In this document: piece by piece, positions 16,475-25,895 of the stretch
Numbering within the stretch: the stretch's first letter is position 1
Layout of the letters: every line of letters begins with the position of its first letter
Source: Psychrobacter glaciei
GTDB taxonomy: Bacteria; Pseudomonadota; Gammaproteobacteria; Pseudomonadales; Moraxellaceae
Reading direction: 5' to 3'
DNA length: 64,000 bases
NCBI RefSeq assembly: GCF_014652895.1
Contig: NZ_BMZR01000004.1
Span: 203,426 to 267,425 of the forward strand
Made by a program: the position numbers and the translations under genes
The notes under the pieces: generated by a model
What the model saw: only the letters and a program-made list of their open reading frames with translations
The model's database searches: none
Told to the model about the DNA's origin: nothing

Positions 16475-18202
16475 CTAACCGTGGTTTTTTTCTTCAAGCA
16501 CTCGTAAATCTTTACGTAGGATTTTACCAACGTTAGATTTTGGCAACTCATCAATAAACTCAACATGGCGAGGACGTTTGTAACCAGTTAGGTTTTCTTT
16601 ACCATAAGCGATGACTTCTTCGGCTGTCAGGCTGTTGTCACTACGTACCACGTAAATCTTCGGTACTTCACCGCTCTTCTCATCATCAATACCGATAACA
16701 CCACATTCCAAAATCTTTGGATGCGTTGACATGGCGTCTTCAACTTCGTTTGGATAGACGTTAAAGCCAGACACCAAGATCATGTCTTTTTTGCGATCGA
16801 CAATCTTAAAGTAACCTTCTTCATCCATCACACCGATATCACCAGTACGGAAATAACCGTCTGAAGTCATGACTTCCGCCGTCGCATCTTCACGCTTCCA
16901 ATAACCTTTCATGACCTGCGGGCCGCGAACACAAATCTCGCCACGCTCACCAAGGGCCACTTCATTGCCTTCTTCATCCAAGATGGCCATATCAGTCATA
17001 GGCATCGGTAAACCGATGTTACCGGAGAACTCCCCTGTACCATGCGGATTTGCTGAGGCAACAGGAGAAGTCTCTGACAAACCATAGCCTTGTACAATTA
17101 CATTACCAGTAATCTTCTGCCATTTTTCGGCCGTGTCTTTCAATACTGCCATACCGCCGCCCATAGACATCTCAAGCTTGCTATGATCTAACGCTTGGAA
17201 AACTTCGCTGTTGGCGAGGGCATTAAACAGGGTATTAACCGCAGGGAAAAATGCTGGTGGATAGTCTTTGTAAGCTTTGATCAAGCTGGCGCCATCGCGT
17301 GGGTTTGGCACGAGCAAACCGATACAACCACGGTATAGGCCAAACATACCACATACGGTAAATGAGAAAATATGATATAGCGGCAGAGCGGTCATAATGA
17401 CTGGCTGCTCATTACTACCATCAAACTTATCAAAAGCATCACCTAGATACGTATCGCTTTGAATCAGGTTGGCCACCAAGTTGCCATGGGTCAGCATCGC
17501 ACCCTTTGCCACGCCCGTAGTACCACCCGTGTACTGAAGTACCGCGACGTCGTCGAGACCGATATTGTTAGGGCGTTTATAGCTTTTGGCTGGGAAGCGA
17601 TGTAGTGCTTTTTTGAACTTAACGCTGCCTCTAATATGATAATCAGGCACCATTTTTTTGACATGACGCACAACGGTATTAACGATCAGACCCTTTAATG
17701 GGCTCATCAAATCACCCATGGACGCTACGACCACATGATCAACCAAGTCCTTGCCAATATCTTCATAGGTTTTGGCAAAGTTCTCTAAAAGAATCAAAGC
17801 TTTGGTATCAGAATCTTCTAACTGATGCTCAAGCTCCTTGGTGGTATAAAGCGGATTAACGTTGACCAAGGTCATGCCAGCGCGAAGTACACCCAATACA
17901 GAAACGGGTAACTGCAAAATGTTTGGCATCATGACCGCGACTTTATCGCCTTTTTTTAGCCCAAGTGACTGTAGATAGGCAGCAATTTGTTTGCTATAGC
18001 AGTCTAAATCTTCGTAAGAGAGCTTAACATCCATACATACGAACGCAGTTTTGCCTGCGTGATTGATGAAGTTCTGCTCAAGTACGTCAATTAAAGAGGT
18101 GTTGGCAGCTGGCATGTCAATATTGTACTGAATACCAAGTTTTTCGTAAGTTTTGACCCATACCTTGTCATTACGACGAATGAGGTTACCTTGATTTTCC
18201 AT
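16475..18202 (-). CDS. fadD: Long-chain fatty acyl-CoA synthetase FadD (paralogue 2)
   Basis: This 575-residue protein is a second AMP-forming long-chain acyl-CoA ligase, closely similar to its neighbour throughout. It keeps YTGGTTGVAKGAMLTHGNL, GYGLSETSPVA, GYFRTGDIG, the FadD linker motif DRKKDMILVSGFNVYPNEVE and the C-terminal PKSNVGKILRKDLR with the catalytic Lys. Two acyl-CoA ligases in tandem usually differ in chain-length preference or regulation; which one is the main FadD cannot be told from the sequence. The start has AGGAGAGAT upstream. It probably has its own transcript, ending at the terminator 16344-16383. Confidence 0.93.
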   Translation of the reverse strand: MENQGNLIRRNDKVWVKTYEKLGIQYNIDMPAANTSLIDVLEQNFINHAGKTAFVCMDVKLSYEDLDCYSKQIAAYLQSLGLKKGDKVAVMMPNILQLPVSVLGVLRAGMTLVNVNPLYTTKELEHQLEDSDTKALILLENFAKTYEDIGKDLVDHVVVASMGDLMSPLKGLIVNTVVRHVKKMVPDYHIRGSVKFKKALHRFPAKSYKRPNNIGLDDVAVLQYTGGTTGVAKGAMLTHGNLVANLIQSDTYLGDAFDKFDGSNEQPVIMTALPLYHIFSFTVCGMFGLYRGCIGLLVPNPRDGASLIKAYKDYPPAFFPAVNTLFNALANSEVFQALDHSKLEMSMGGGMAVLKDTAEKWQKITGNVIVQGYGLSETSPVASANPHGTGEFSGNIGLPMPMTDMAILDEEGNEVALGERGEICVRGPQVMKGYWKREDATAEVMTSDGYFRTGDIGVMDEEGYFKIVDRKKDMILVSGFNVYPNEVEDAMSTHPKILECGVIGIDDEKSGEVPKIYVVRSDNSLTAEEVIAYGKENLTGYKRPRHVEFIDELPKSNVGKILRKDLRVLEEKNHG

Positions 18203-18562
18203 AATCTTATCTCTCCTAGTAATAATAATGCATTATCGTCCACCCATACCAATCACAGAGTGATAAACATACGATACATCGGAGCGCAAGCGAACCCTCT
18301 TCAGGGTGGCAAGGCTGACGACGTCGACGTATGGTGATGAGTAAACAATGTAGCAGCAAATAGCCCTTTGTTCTTTAACATACACACTTTGTACAAACTA
18401 CTCAATACAAAAGATTGCTACCTGAGTTCGTAAAGCACCTTGACGTAGTATATTACTATTTATATCAATAGCCTATCTATAAAATAATAGCCATATCTAC
18501 CAGTTTTCACTACTAAACAATTATCCGTTTATATCAGTTGCTATCGTCTGATATGCGTTTCA
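18203..18562. other. 360-bp intergenic region before the second fadD
   Basis: This gap between the fadD start and the stop codon of the vWA gene should hold the fadD promoter. A short hairpin, ACCCT-CTTC-AGGGT, is seen near 18294. A GACGTCGAC stretch near 18320 is partly palindromic. I see no gene and no recognisable FadR- or PsrA-type operator. Confidence 0.35.
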
Positions 18563-20365
18563 TTAGCGCTTGCCGTCAAGCGCACTACCAAGCTCGGTCA
18601 ACGTCACAAAGTTACGGCGCGTGCCATCTTTATCACTGCTTGGTTTATCTGCGATACTGCTTTTTGCAAGCTTTGTGCTATCACTGTATTGCCAATTATT
18701 AATATACTCACTTTGGGTTAAACGTTGACCAAAGCCCGCTACTGCCACGGCAAATTGGGTGTCAATATTGGCTTTATTCAAAGCATGACTGGTGTTGTCA
18801 ATCGGTTGACTAATCAGTTTAGAGCTACCGCCTGTAGGCGCCTTATAACGAATTTTTAGATAAGCAAGCTCATTATTTTTTTGACCTTTTTTGGTATTGG
18901 CATTTATCTCTTTAGCACTGCTTTCTCCATAACGTCGGTCGCTATAAAGACCTTTTTGCCCTTTGGGTGTCACTTCAAATAAAGCAATGACTGCTTTACC
19001 TGCACCTAGCTCGCCTGCATCAACTTTGTCATTATTAAAGTCTTCTTCAGCCAATACTCGGTTTTCATAACCGATCAAACGCCACTCACTTACCACATCA
19101 GGATTGAACTCAACTTGGACTTTTACATCCTTGGCAACGGTGTTGAATGTCGCGGCTAACTCATCACCAAAGACTTTCTTAGCCTCAGTTAAGCTGTCGA
19201 TATAGCTATAATTACCATTGCCGTTGTCCGCCATCTGCTCCATCATATGGTCATTGAGATTGCCACGCCCAAAGCCAACCGTAGACAAAGAGATACCACG
19301 ATCGCGATTGGCTTTGACCAAATCCAACATCTCATCGACATCACTGATACCGACATTAAAATCGCCATCCGTTAACATCATAATTCGATTGATGCCGTTC
19401 TTTTTTAGTGCCTGCTCAGCTTGTCTGTAGGCCAGTTTGAGTGCATCTTCTCCATTGGTTGAGCCTGCCGCGCTTAAGCTTTCAATCGCAGCCAGTATTT
19501 TCGCTTTTTGGTCACCACTGGTCGCAGGCAACGCCACACTGGTACTGCCTGAATACGTGACGATACTGATGCTATCTTGAGCGCGCATTTGTTCCGTCAA
19601 TAGTTTAAGCGACGATTGCGCCAATGGCAGCTTATCGCGCGACGACATCGAGCCTGAGACATCTACTAAGAATACGAGATTGGCAGGTGGCATGGACTGC
19701 TTATCAGTTTTCTGTGACCAGCTACTATCAACGGCTTTGATACCAACCTTGACAATTTTATTGCCTTGATCTGCTCTATCCCACGGCGAATCAACCACTT
19801 CCGTTGATACAACAAATGGTGCGTTGCCAAGGCGTTTGCCATCATCAAATTGATAGTTAAAATAATTAATCATCTCCTCTACTCGTACAGCATCGACGGG
19901 TGGCAACTGTCCTTCATTTAAGTAGCGGCGCACATTGGCGTAGCTGCCCGTATCCGTATCGATAGATAAGGTCGATACCGCCATGTCCGTAGTCCGATGT
20001 ACAGGATTCGCCTCGTTTTTTTGATAGTTGTCTTTCGTCTCTGGTGTGACTATGATGCTCGGTGACGGACGTATGACACTTGTCTGGGGGGCAGAACGTA
20101 TCATCATCTGTTGTCCGCTGGCCAAGTTTATGGCAATGGGTGACGCCATGACAGATTCTGACATCACCGCTGTATCTTGTTCCACGGTGCTGCTTGTCTC
20201 GGCTGGCACAGATTTACTCATTTGTGAGGGACTACAGGCTGTCAATCCTAGACTGGCTACAACACTAATTAACAGTGCATTTTTAGTAAAATTTTTGCCT
20301 ATGTGTTTGGTTCTGTTTTCAATAACGGCAGGTGTAAGCATTTTTGACAAATGGTCAGATGACAT
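18563..20365 (-). CDS. YfbK-like von Willebrand factor type A lipoprotein
   Basis: This 600-residue protein has an N-terminal signal with lipobox LTAC (Cys44), so it should be a membrane-anchored lipoprotein. It has a YfbK-type N-terminal domain (about 125-215, with STLSIDTDTGSYANVRRYLN), a von Willebrand factor A domain with an intact MIDAS motif DVSGSMS (Asp235, Ser237, Ser239; then TDGDFNVG), and a C-terminal DUF3520-type domain. YfbK-like proteins are widespread and poorly characterised; metal-dependent protein binding at the envelope is likely. The first Met is about 25 residues before the hydrophobic stretch, so a later start is possible. It is divergent from parC. Confidence 0.85.
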   Translation of the reverse strand: MSSDHLSKMLTPAVIENRTKHIGKNFTKNALLISVVASLGLTACSPSQMSKSVPAETSSTVEQDTAVMSESVMASPIAINLASGQQMMIRSAPQTSVIRPSPSIIVTPETKDNYQKNEANPVHRTTDMAVSTLSIDTDTGSYANVRRYLNEGQLPPVDAVRVEEMINYFNYQFDDGKRLGNAPFVVSTEVVDSPWDRADQGNKIVKVGIKAVDSSWSQKTDKQSMPPANLVFLVDVSGSMSSRDKLPLAQSSLKLLTEQMRAQDSISIVTYSGSTSVALPATSGDQKAKILAAIESLSAAGSTNGEDALKLAYRQAEQALKKNGINRIMMLTDGDFNVGISDVDEMLDLVKANRDRGISLSTVGFGRGNLNDHMMEQMADNGNGNYSYIDSLTEAKKVFGDELAATFNTVAKDVKVQVEFNPDVVSEWRLIGYENRVLAEEDFNNDKVDAGELGAGKAVIALFEVTPKGQKGLYSDRRYGESSAKEINANTKKGQKNNELAYLKIRYKAPTGGSSKLISQPIDNTSHALNKANIDTQFAVAVAGFGQRLTQSEYINNWQYSDSTKLAKSSIADKPSSDKDGTRRNFVTLTELGSALDGKR

Positions 20366-20715
20366 AGCAGATATTCCTTATTATAGATAGGTCAATGGCA
20401 GCGTGTTCGTATCGACACATTACGCCAATGATAAATGAGTGAGATAAGATAAACACGCTCGAATATTAGGGCACTTATTAATAATATAGAAAACAAATAT
20501 TAGATTTACTATACTCAACTTAATCCATAAAAGCTATGTATCAGAACATGATAAGAAGGCTCTATAAAAGCAAAATATAAGCGCGTCACGACCTGTCGTC
20601 TATTCTGACTTATGCCTTTTTAATTCTGCCAATTTCCTTTACGATAGCACTATCCTATTTGCACGCTTGCACCAATTATCTATACCTATTAAAACTGATA
20701 AGTGAATCCTATTTT
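20366..20715. other. 350-bp divergent intergenic region (vWA gene / parC)
   Basis: The promoters of the vWA gene and parC should lie here. GCGTGTT (20402) and AACACGC (20453) form a wide inverted repeat. The T-rich stretch before parC has no obvious ribosome binding site; its upstream TTG frame (from 20659) is not used here as the start. No gene is visible. Confidence 0.35.
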
Positions 20716-23022
20716 ATGTCTGATGTTATTGATAATACAATTGCCCCAATCATACCCAATGAACCGATGGATACTCGCTCAGTCGCAGAGTTCACCGAGC
20801 AAGCCTATCTCAACTATGCCATGTACGTCATCATGGATCGGGCGCTGCCAAACATCGCTGATGGCCTAAAGCCAGTACAGCGCCGCATCGTCTACGCCAT
20901 GAGCGAGCTAGGCCTAAAATCGACTGCTAAAGCCAAAAAGTCTGCACGTACCGTCGGTGACGTCTTGGGTAAATATCACCCGCATGGCGACAGTGCCTGT
21001 TATGAAGCCATGGTACTGATGGCGCAGCCATTTAGTTATCGTTATACGCTGATTACCGGTCAAGGTAACTGGGGTAGCCCTGATGATCCAAAATCATTTG
21101 CGGCGATGCGTTATACCGAAGCCAAAATGTCCGCTTATGCTAATACGTTGCTTGCAGAGTTAGGGCAAGGCACGGTCGATTGGCAGGATAACTTCGATGG
21201 CACGATGCAAGAGCCAACTACCCTACCTGCCCGCCTGCCTAATATCCTATTAAACGGTACGACAGGCATCGCGGTCGGTATGGCAACAGATATTCCACCA
21301 CATAACCTCAATGAAGTAGTTCGTGCAGCGATTCGCCTATTAAAAAACCCAGAACTGTCAGTTAAGCAACTTACCCAATCGATACCAGCACCTGATCTGC
21401 CAACGCCAGCTGAAATCATTACCAGTAAAAAAGACTTACAAGCGATGTACGAGACTGGTCGTGGCAGCTATAAAATGCGTGCGACGTTCCATGTTGATCC
21501 TAAAGAGAAAAACCTCGTCATCATCGATGCGCTACCCTACCAAGTTTCAGGCAACAAAATCCAAGAGCAAATTGCTAAGCTCATGACCGACAAAAAGCTG
21601 CCGTGGATTACTGATATTCATGATGAGTCAGATCACGAAAATGCCTGCCGTATCGTGCTTGAGCTAAAATCAACACGGGTCGATGTCGATCGCGTCATGA
21701 GCCATTTGTTTGCCAGTACGGATCTAGAAAGCAATTATCGCGTCAACATGAATATGATTGGCTTAAATGGTAAACCGCAGGTCAAAAACCTAAAAGAAAT
21801 CCTAGAAGAATGGCTAGTCTGTCGCCGCTCAGTGGTCACACGCCGCTTGCAATATCGTCTTGATAAAATCGATAAACGCTTACATATTTTGGCAGGTTTG
21901 CTGATTGCTTATCTTAATATTGATGAAGTGATTCGCATCATTCGGGAAGAAGACGATCCAAAAGCAACATTGATGCAGGACTACGATCTAACTGATATTC
22001 AAGCAAATGCTATCTTGGATATTCGTCTGCGTCAGCTGGCGAAGTTAGAAGAGATTGAGCTACGTCGTGAGCAAGATGAGCTGGCTGCCGAACGCGCGAT
22101 TATTCAAGAATATTTGGACAATCCAGATAGCCTGACCAATCTGATGATTGATGAGCTCACTGCTGATATGAAAGAACACGGCAACGAACGTGTGTCACCA
22201 TTAGCAGAACGCGAAGAAGCGCAAGCACTAAAAGAGTCTGATCTCGTACCGAGCGAGCCTGTCACCGCCATCCTATCAAAAGCAGGCTGGATTCGTGCTG
22301 CTAAGGGTCATGACGTCGATGCCGCTGGCATGAGTTACCGTTCAGGTGACAGCTATCAAGCGCACGTCCGCGGTAAATCTAATGAAAGGATTTACGTGCT
22401 CGACAGCACTGGACGCAGCTACAGTATCGATGCACATAGTCTTGCCTCGGCTCGTGGTCAAGGCGATCCACTGACCAGTGTGTTAAAACCACCAGCAGGT
22501 GCCAGCTTTGAGCAGCTACTAACGGGTGCTGACGATCAACGCATCATCCTTGCCAGCTCCGCAGGTTATGGTTTTATCAATACCATCGGTAATCTCGATA
22601 GCAATCAAAAGGCAGGGAAAAATGTCATTAACCTAGCCACTGATAGCCGATTGCTCCCTGTTGCACGTATTGATGCACCAGTAGAGACGGCCGTTAATGC
22701 CGAAGGTGAAAATAGTAATATACGCGTGACTCCTGATCATGTTGCCGTTGCAACCAATGCAGGATATTTACTGATATTTGGCCTCGATGATTTACCTGAA
22801 CAGGCGCGCGGCAAAGGCAATAAACTTATCAAGTTAAAAGATGGCGAAGAGGTGCTTACTATCACGCCACTGAATCAGCAAGACAGCCTTATTATTACTG
22901 CTGGCAAACGCCATGTGACACTCAAGCCGAATGACTTGGCTAACTATACGGGTGTTCGCGGCAATCGCGGTGGTCAATTGCCGAGAGGCTTTCAGAATGT
23001 AACGAGTGTTGAGGTTGGGTGA
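20716..23022 (+). CDS. parC: DNA topoisomerase IV subunit A
   Basis: ParC is the DNA-cleaving subunit of topoisomerase IV, which separates daughter chromosomes. I chose the ATG at 20716 (768 residues) because the family sequence begins shortly after it; the in-frame TTG at 20659 adds an unrelated tail. The catalytic tyrosine lies in [10 protein letters not shown], and the quinolone-resistance region reads [14 protein letters not shown] with Ser93 and Glu97 (E. coli Ser80 and Glu84), the susceptible form. The C-terminal part carries the beta-pinwheel DNA-wrapping repeats ([14 protein letters not shown]). parE is not in the window. Confidence 0.95.
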   Translation: MSDVIDNTIAPIIPNEPMDTRSVAEFTEQAYLNYAMYVIMDRALPNIADGLKPVQRRIVYAMSELGLKSTAKAKKSARTVGDVLGKYHPHGDSACYEAMVLMAQPFSYRYTLITGQGNWGSPDDPKSFAAMRYTEAKMSAYANTLLAELGQGTVDWQDNFDGTMQEPTTLPARLPNILLNGTTGIAVGMATDIPPHNLNEVVRAAIRLLKNPELSVKQLTQSIPAPDLPTPAEIITSKKDLQAMYETGRGSYKMRATFHVDPKEKNLVIIDALPYQVSGNKIQEQIAKLMTDKKLPWITDIHDESDHENACRIVLELKSTRVDVDRVMSHLFASTDLESNYRVNMNMIGLNGKPQVKNLKEILEEWLVCRRSVVTRRLQYRLDKIDKRLHILAGLLIAYLNIDEVIRIIREEDDPKATLMQDYDLTDIQANAILDIRLRQLAKLEEIELRREQDELAAERAIIQEYLDNPDSLTNLMIDELTADMKEHGNERVSPLAEREEAQALKESDLVPSEPVTAILSKAGWIRAAKGHDVDAAGMSYRSGDSYQAHVRGKSNERIYVLDSTGRSYSIDAHSLASARGQGDPLTSVLKPPAGASFEQLLTGADDQRIILASSAGYGFINTIGNLDSNQKAGKNVINLATDSRLLPVARIDAPVETAVNAEGENSNIRVTPDHVAVATNAGYLLIFGLDDLPEQARGKGNKLIKLKDGEEVLTITPLNQQDSLIITAGKRHVTLKPNDLANYTGVRGNRGGQLPRGFQNVTSVEVG

Positions 23023-23166
23023 TAATAGAATAGCTTTGAAATTTATAAGTTTAAATTTTTCCTAATCCTTCATTAATTTTAGAGTTGTTAATGAATAGTT
23101 GTATATAATTATGTATATATAGCATTTAATCATTTATTGGGAATTTTGTGAACCGGAGTAGTAATA

Positions 23167-24084
23167 GTGTCGAGTGATGATGATATGCCTAGTGTAAACT
23201 TCACAGTCAAATACGATGGCGAAGCCATTCGCGAACATGAAATGGACGTAGCCTTATTAGCTCCGGCTCTATTAGGTATGCAAAAAATAATAGAAGAATT
23301 AGTTAAAGCTAGTACAGAAGGTGAATACAAAGCAAGTTTAAAGATAAAAGGAAATGTTAAGCAAGGTTCGATAGAGATTGAGTTAGTAACACAAGCCATC
23401 GCCAATTTTCCTACTCAAATTATTGATTTTTTCTCAGGTAAATATACTACAGCTGCAGCCAATTTAATAACAATTATAGGTGCAGGAGGACTATTTGCTC
23501 TATATAACTTAGTTAGGAAATATGGTCATAAACGTCCAGAAAAAATTGAGTATCTTGATGGTGATAAAGTAAAGCTTTACTTCGATAATGAAACTACCAT
23601 AGTCAATCAAAATGTTTTTATCGTATATAATAAATTTGAAGTTAGAGAGAACTTATTTAAGACTGTTAAACCACTCGAAAAAGAGGGCATCGATACTTTT
23701 GAGATTCTTAAAAATGGAGAGTTATTGATCCAAGTTAAAAAAGATGAGGTTTCAAGATTCTTTCCTCCAAGGCTTACTGAAAGCCTATTACTTGATGAAA
23801 ATATAACTTATCTCCAAATTAAATCAATAAGCTTTAATCTGAACAATAAGTGGACTTTCACAAACGGTGATGAAGATATAAAAGCTAATATTATTGACTC
23901 AATTTTTATTGATAAAGTCGCTAAACGAGATATTTCTTTTTCAGATGGTGATATTTTGAAAGTCAGGCTAGAGAAAGAACAATATATGGAAAACGATAAG
24001 CTTAAGACCTCTTATAAAATAATAGAAGTCTTAGAGCATATTAAGGGTTCGCAGCAAATCCCTATAGACTTTCCAAATGTATAA
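23167..24084 (+). CDS. Orphan AT-rich gene of unknown function
   Basis: This 305-residue protein starts at GTG (23167), with a TATAAT 58 bp upstream at 23104. The N-terminal part has the pattern FTVKYDGEAIREHEMDVALLAPALLGMQKII, then a beta strand GSIEIELVTQ, then a hydrophobic segment (about 95-118, NLITIIGAGGLFALYNLV) that may be membrane-associated. The C-terminal half is a beta-rich domain (KVKLYFDNETTIVNQ onward). I do not recognise the family with confidence. The gene is clearly more AT-rich than parC next door and ends in an unusual inverted-repeat region, which suggests acquisition by transfer. No transposase or phage gene is adjacent. Confidence 0.7.
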   Translation: MSSDDDMPSVNFTVKYDGEAIREHEMDVALLAPALLGMQKIIEELVKASTEGEYKASLKIKGNVKQGSIEIELVTQAIANFPTQIIDFFSGKYTTAAANLITIIGAGGLFALYNLVRKYGHKRPEKIEYLDGDKVKLYFDNETTIVNQNVFIVYNKFEVRENLFKTVKPLEKEGIDTFEILKNGELLIQVKKDEVSRFFPPRLTESLLLDENITYLQIKSISFNLNNKWTFTNGDEDIKANIIDSIFIDKVAKRDISFSDGDILKVRLEKEQYMENDKLKTSYKIIEVLEHIKGSQQIPIDFPNV

Positions 24085-24191
24085 ATTGACTTACTTCTAT
24101 ATAACAAGCGTAGATTGGACTTTCAGCCTAGCGAGATCTTGTAAATAGCTACATTTTATATCGTAAGTCAATCATATTTTAAGAAAGTCCA
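24085..24191. repeat. Interleaved inverted repeats after the orphan gene
   Basis: Two perfect inverted repeats alternate: ATTGACTTAC (24085-24094) pairs with GTAAGTCAAT (24163-24172), and TGGACTTTC (24116-24124) pairs with GAAAGTCCA (24183-24191). The order A-B-A'-B' is that of a pseudoknot. The two left arms are also related to each other (ATTGACTTAC, TTGGACTTTC). A second reading is a small element with ends TAGATTGGACTTTC and, on the other strand, TGGAATGGACTTTC (12 of 14 match). It begins immediately after the stop codon. Confidence 0.7.
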
Positions 24192-24210
24192 TTCCACGCG
24201 CCCATGACAA

Positions 24211-24247
24211 AAAAAGCCGCCTATACATAGATATAGACGGCTTTTTT
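24211..24247. terminator. Bidirectional intrinsic terminator
   Basis: AAAAAGCCGCCTATA pairs with TATAGACGGCTTTTT (one mismatch), with T runs on both strands. It sits between the converging orphan gene and BLUF-like gene. Confidence 0.9.
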
Positions 24248-24272
24248 ACGACAATTAGAATAGAGAACTTAT

Positions 24273-24752
24273 TTAAGACTTTTTAGAGTCAGCATCTTCA
24301 AAAACTGCTGTCAAGAAGCTTTCAATCTGAGTACTTGTCATTAGATAGGGATTATAGTCAGAACCTGCTGAGAAGCTTTTTAGGGCATACTCTTCATCTT
24401 CAGCGCTTGACGTAAGATGTTTGACTAAAAACCCATTCCATTGACGCGATTCTATTTCCTCTATCTTAACAATATTAGGAAAAATGGCTGAGTGCTCGTC
24501 AAGTATTTTCTCTAAAGCAGTATTGATAGCAGGCCTTGTCCCTTGAAAACTTTGAACGAAATAACCTTCACTAATAACTAAAGCTGAAACGATATCGTTT
24601 TCTTCAAAATATCTGCGCCAATACTCAAGTGCACGAGTCAGCTCGATTCCCGAATCTAGGTCGACATTTTTGGCGATATATGTCATTTTGATAAGAATAT
24701 GCTCGCCACTTCTTTTTTTGCTTTCTGGAGTATGGCTTGTCGTTGTATGCAT
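24273..24752 (-). CDS. Divergent BLUF-like (BlsA-type) protein
   Basis: This 159-residue protein resembles BLUF blue-light sensors: MTYIAKN (Tyr25), GYFVQSFQG (Gln67), a VSALVIS strand where GITGLLLY is usual, and ESRQWNGF near residue 103. The tail YNPYLMTSTQIESFLTAVF resembles the end of Acinetobacter BlsA. By my alignment the flavin-binding Asn is replaced (Phe49) and the GITG motif is lost, while the photochemical Tyr and Gln are kept. It may thus be a photoreceptor with altered flavin contact or a light-independent descendant. It has a short N-terminal extension of about 22 residues. The gene stands alone between two terminator- and gap-bounded units. Confidence 0.68.
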   Translation of the reverse strand: MHTTTSHTPESKKRSGEHILIKMTYIAKNVDLDSGIELTRALEYWRRYFEENDIVSALVISEGYFVQSFQGTRPAINTALEKILDEHSAIFPNIVKIEEIESRQWNGFLVKHLTSSAEDEEYALKSFSAGSDYNPYLMTSTQIESFLTAVFEDADSKKS

Positions 24753-25087
24753 AAGAAACCTTATTTATAAAATGCTTACCTAAACTAAGATACACTTTAT
24801 TATAAAATATAATCAATAAAATTTTTGGATTTTGACCGATTTTTTATCAGCTATTATGATTTTTAGAGTTATAGCATAAAAATTTTAACGGGATAGTACG
24901 CAGCATCTATCACCGTAAAATAGTACTACAAAAGTTGTCAAAATCAGTGTAATAGCATTATTCTAATCGTTCAAAAGTCTAATCTGTATTTGCCTATCAA
25001 CTGCAATTTAAGCCCAAAATAGAAACCAACTAGTAACGTAACGCATCATAGACGACTGCCAATTCTCTATCAAAAACAATCAAGGCA
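24753..25087. other. 335-bp intergenic region before the BLUF-like gene
   Basis: An AT-rich gap between the BLUF-like start and the stop codon of the PEBP-like gene. Two partly repeated ATAGTAC stretches (near 24893 and 24920) are visible. I see no gene, terminator or clear promoter. Confidence 0.35.
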
Positions 25088-25594
25088 TCAATAACGACCC
25101 ATCTCAACCGTTGTCTCAGCAAGGACACTATCGCCTTGCCATGCCTGCACATCTACCGTATATAGATGGTTTTTGCCACCTGAGCAAGGCGGTTTATATG
25201 CACCACCCACCTCGCCTTTACGGCTACGGTATTCTGCGACCATCTCAATCCCTACTGGCACCTCATAAGTATGACCAAATACTCGTGGTACTTCTATGCT
25301 CGTAGCACCTTCTGGTAGAGCAAACTCCACAATGCCATGTCCACCATTTTGCATACGTTTATTGCTCACATCGTTGTAAACGAAAACCAAGCTCTCTGCG
25401 CCTGCCGGAATGTTTGAGATGGTCATGTTTGGCGTGGCTGGACTTTTGCCATCATAGTTCAAACACTGCTGCCCTTCAGGTATTTTTTTACCATCCCAAG
25501 CAGCATCACTAAACTTAACATCCATCGCAAAAGCATTGGCAGATAGTGCCAATGTTGCCAAAGCAGTAACCGATTTTAAGGTAAAGAATTTCAT
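25088..25594 (-). CDS. Secreted PEBP-like (YbhB/YbcL family) protein
   Basis: From the ATG at 25594 this 168-residue protein has a signal peptide (MKFFTLKSVTALATLALSANAFA) and a mature domain like phosphatidylethanolamine-binding proteins: KSPATPNMTISNIPAGAESLVFVYND, then GGAYKPPCSGGKNHLYTVDVQAW, where PEBPs have a GPxPP...H.Y motif. The longer frame from 25621 adds nine unrelated residues; AAAGGAAC sits correctly before the 25594 ATG. It should be periplasmic. YbhB/YbcL proteins have a ligand-binding pocket; no substrate is assigned here. The two cysteines (CLNYDG and PPCSGG) could form a disulfide. Confidence 0.75.
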   Translation of the reverse strand: MKFFTLKSVTALATLALSANAFAMDVKFSDAAWDGKKIPEGQQCLNYDGKSPATPNMTISNIPAGAESLVFVYNDVSNKRMQNGGHGIVEFALPEGATSIEVPRVFGHTYEVPVGIEMVAEYRSRKGEVGGAYKPPCSGGKNHLYTVDVQAWQGDSVLAETTVEMGRY

Positions 25595-25895
25595 ACTTGT
25601 TCCTTTAGGTAGCTGATGCACTAATGAAAACAGTCCATCTCATCTTATAAATTAATTTTAATAATTAAATATAACCTTATAATAAATCAACACTGTTAAG
25701 TTAATCATATCGTTTAGGATTTTTGTTAATCCTTCGAATAAGTATTAATCGATCGCACCGCCAGCAAAGCAAATACTGCATCAGTAGCCAAATTTGCAGC
25801 ATCACAGGTTACTCGATAGTTATTTATCTCTTTGGGTGTGTTGTAGTAGTATCTAAATCATTGGTATTGAAACGACTAAAAATAATAGGATCATC

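Noticed and set aside
20659..20715. TTG start extending ParC by 19 residues
   Set aside because: The added residues do not resemble the family N-terminus; the ATG at 20716 gives a standard start.
24085..24191. CRISPR-like repeat-spacer structure
   Set aside because: The arms are inverted, not direct repeats of constant length, and no cas genes are near.
24273..24752. Calling the BLUF-like gene a standard photoreceptor (blsA)
   Set aside because: Key flavin-contact residues do not align by eye, so no gene symbol is given.
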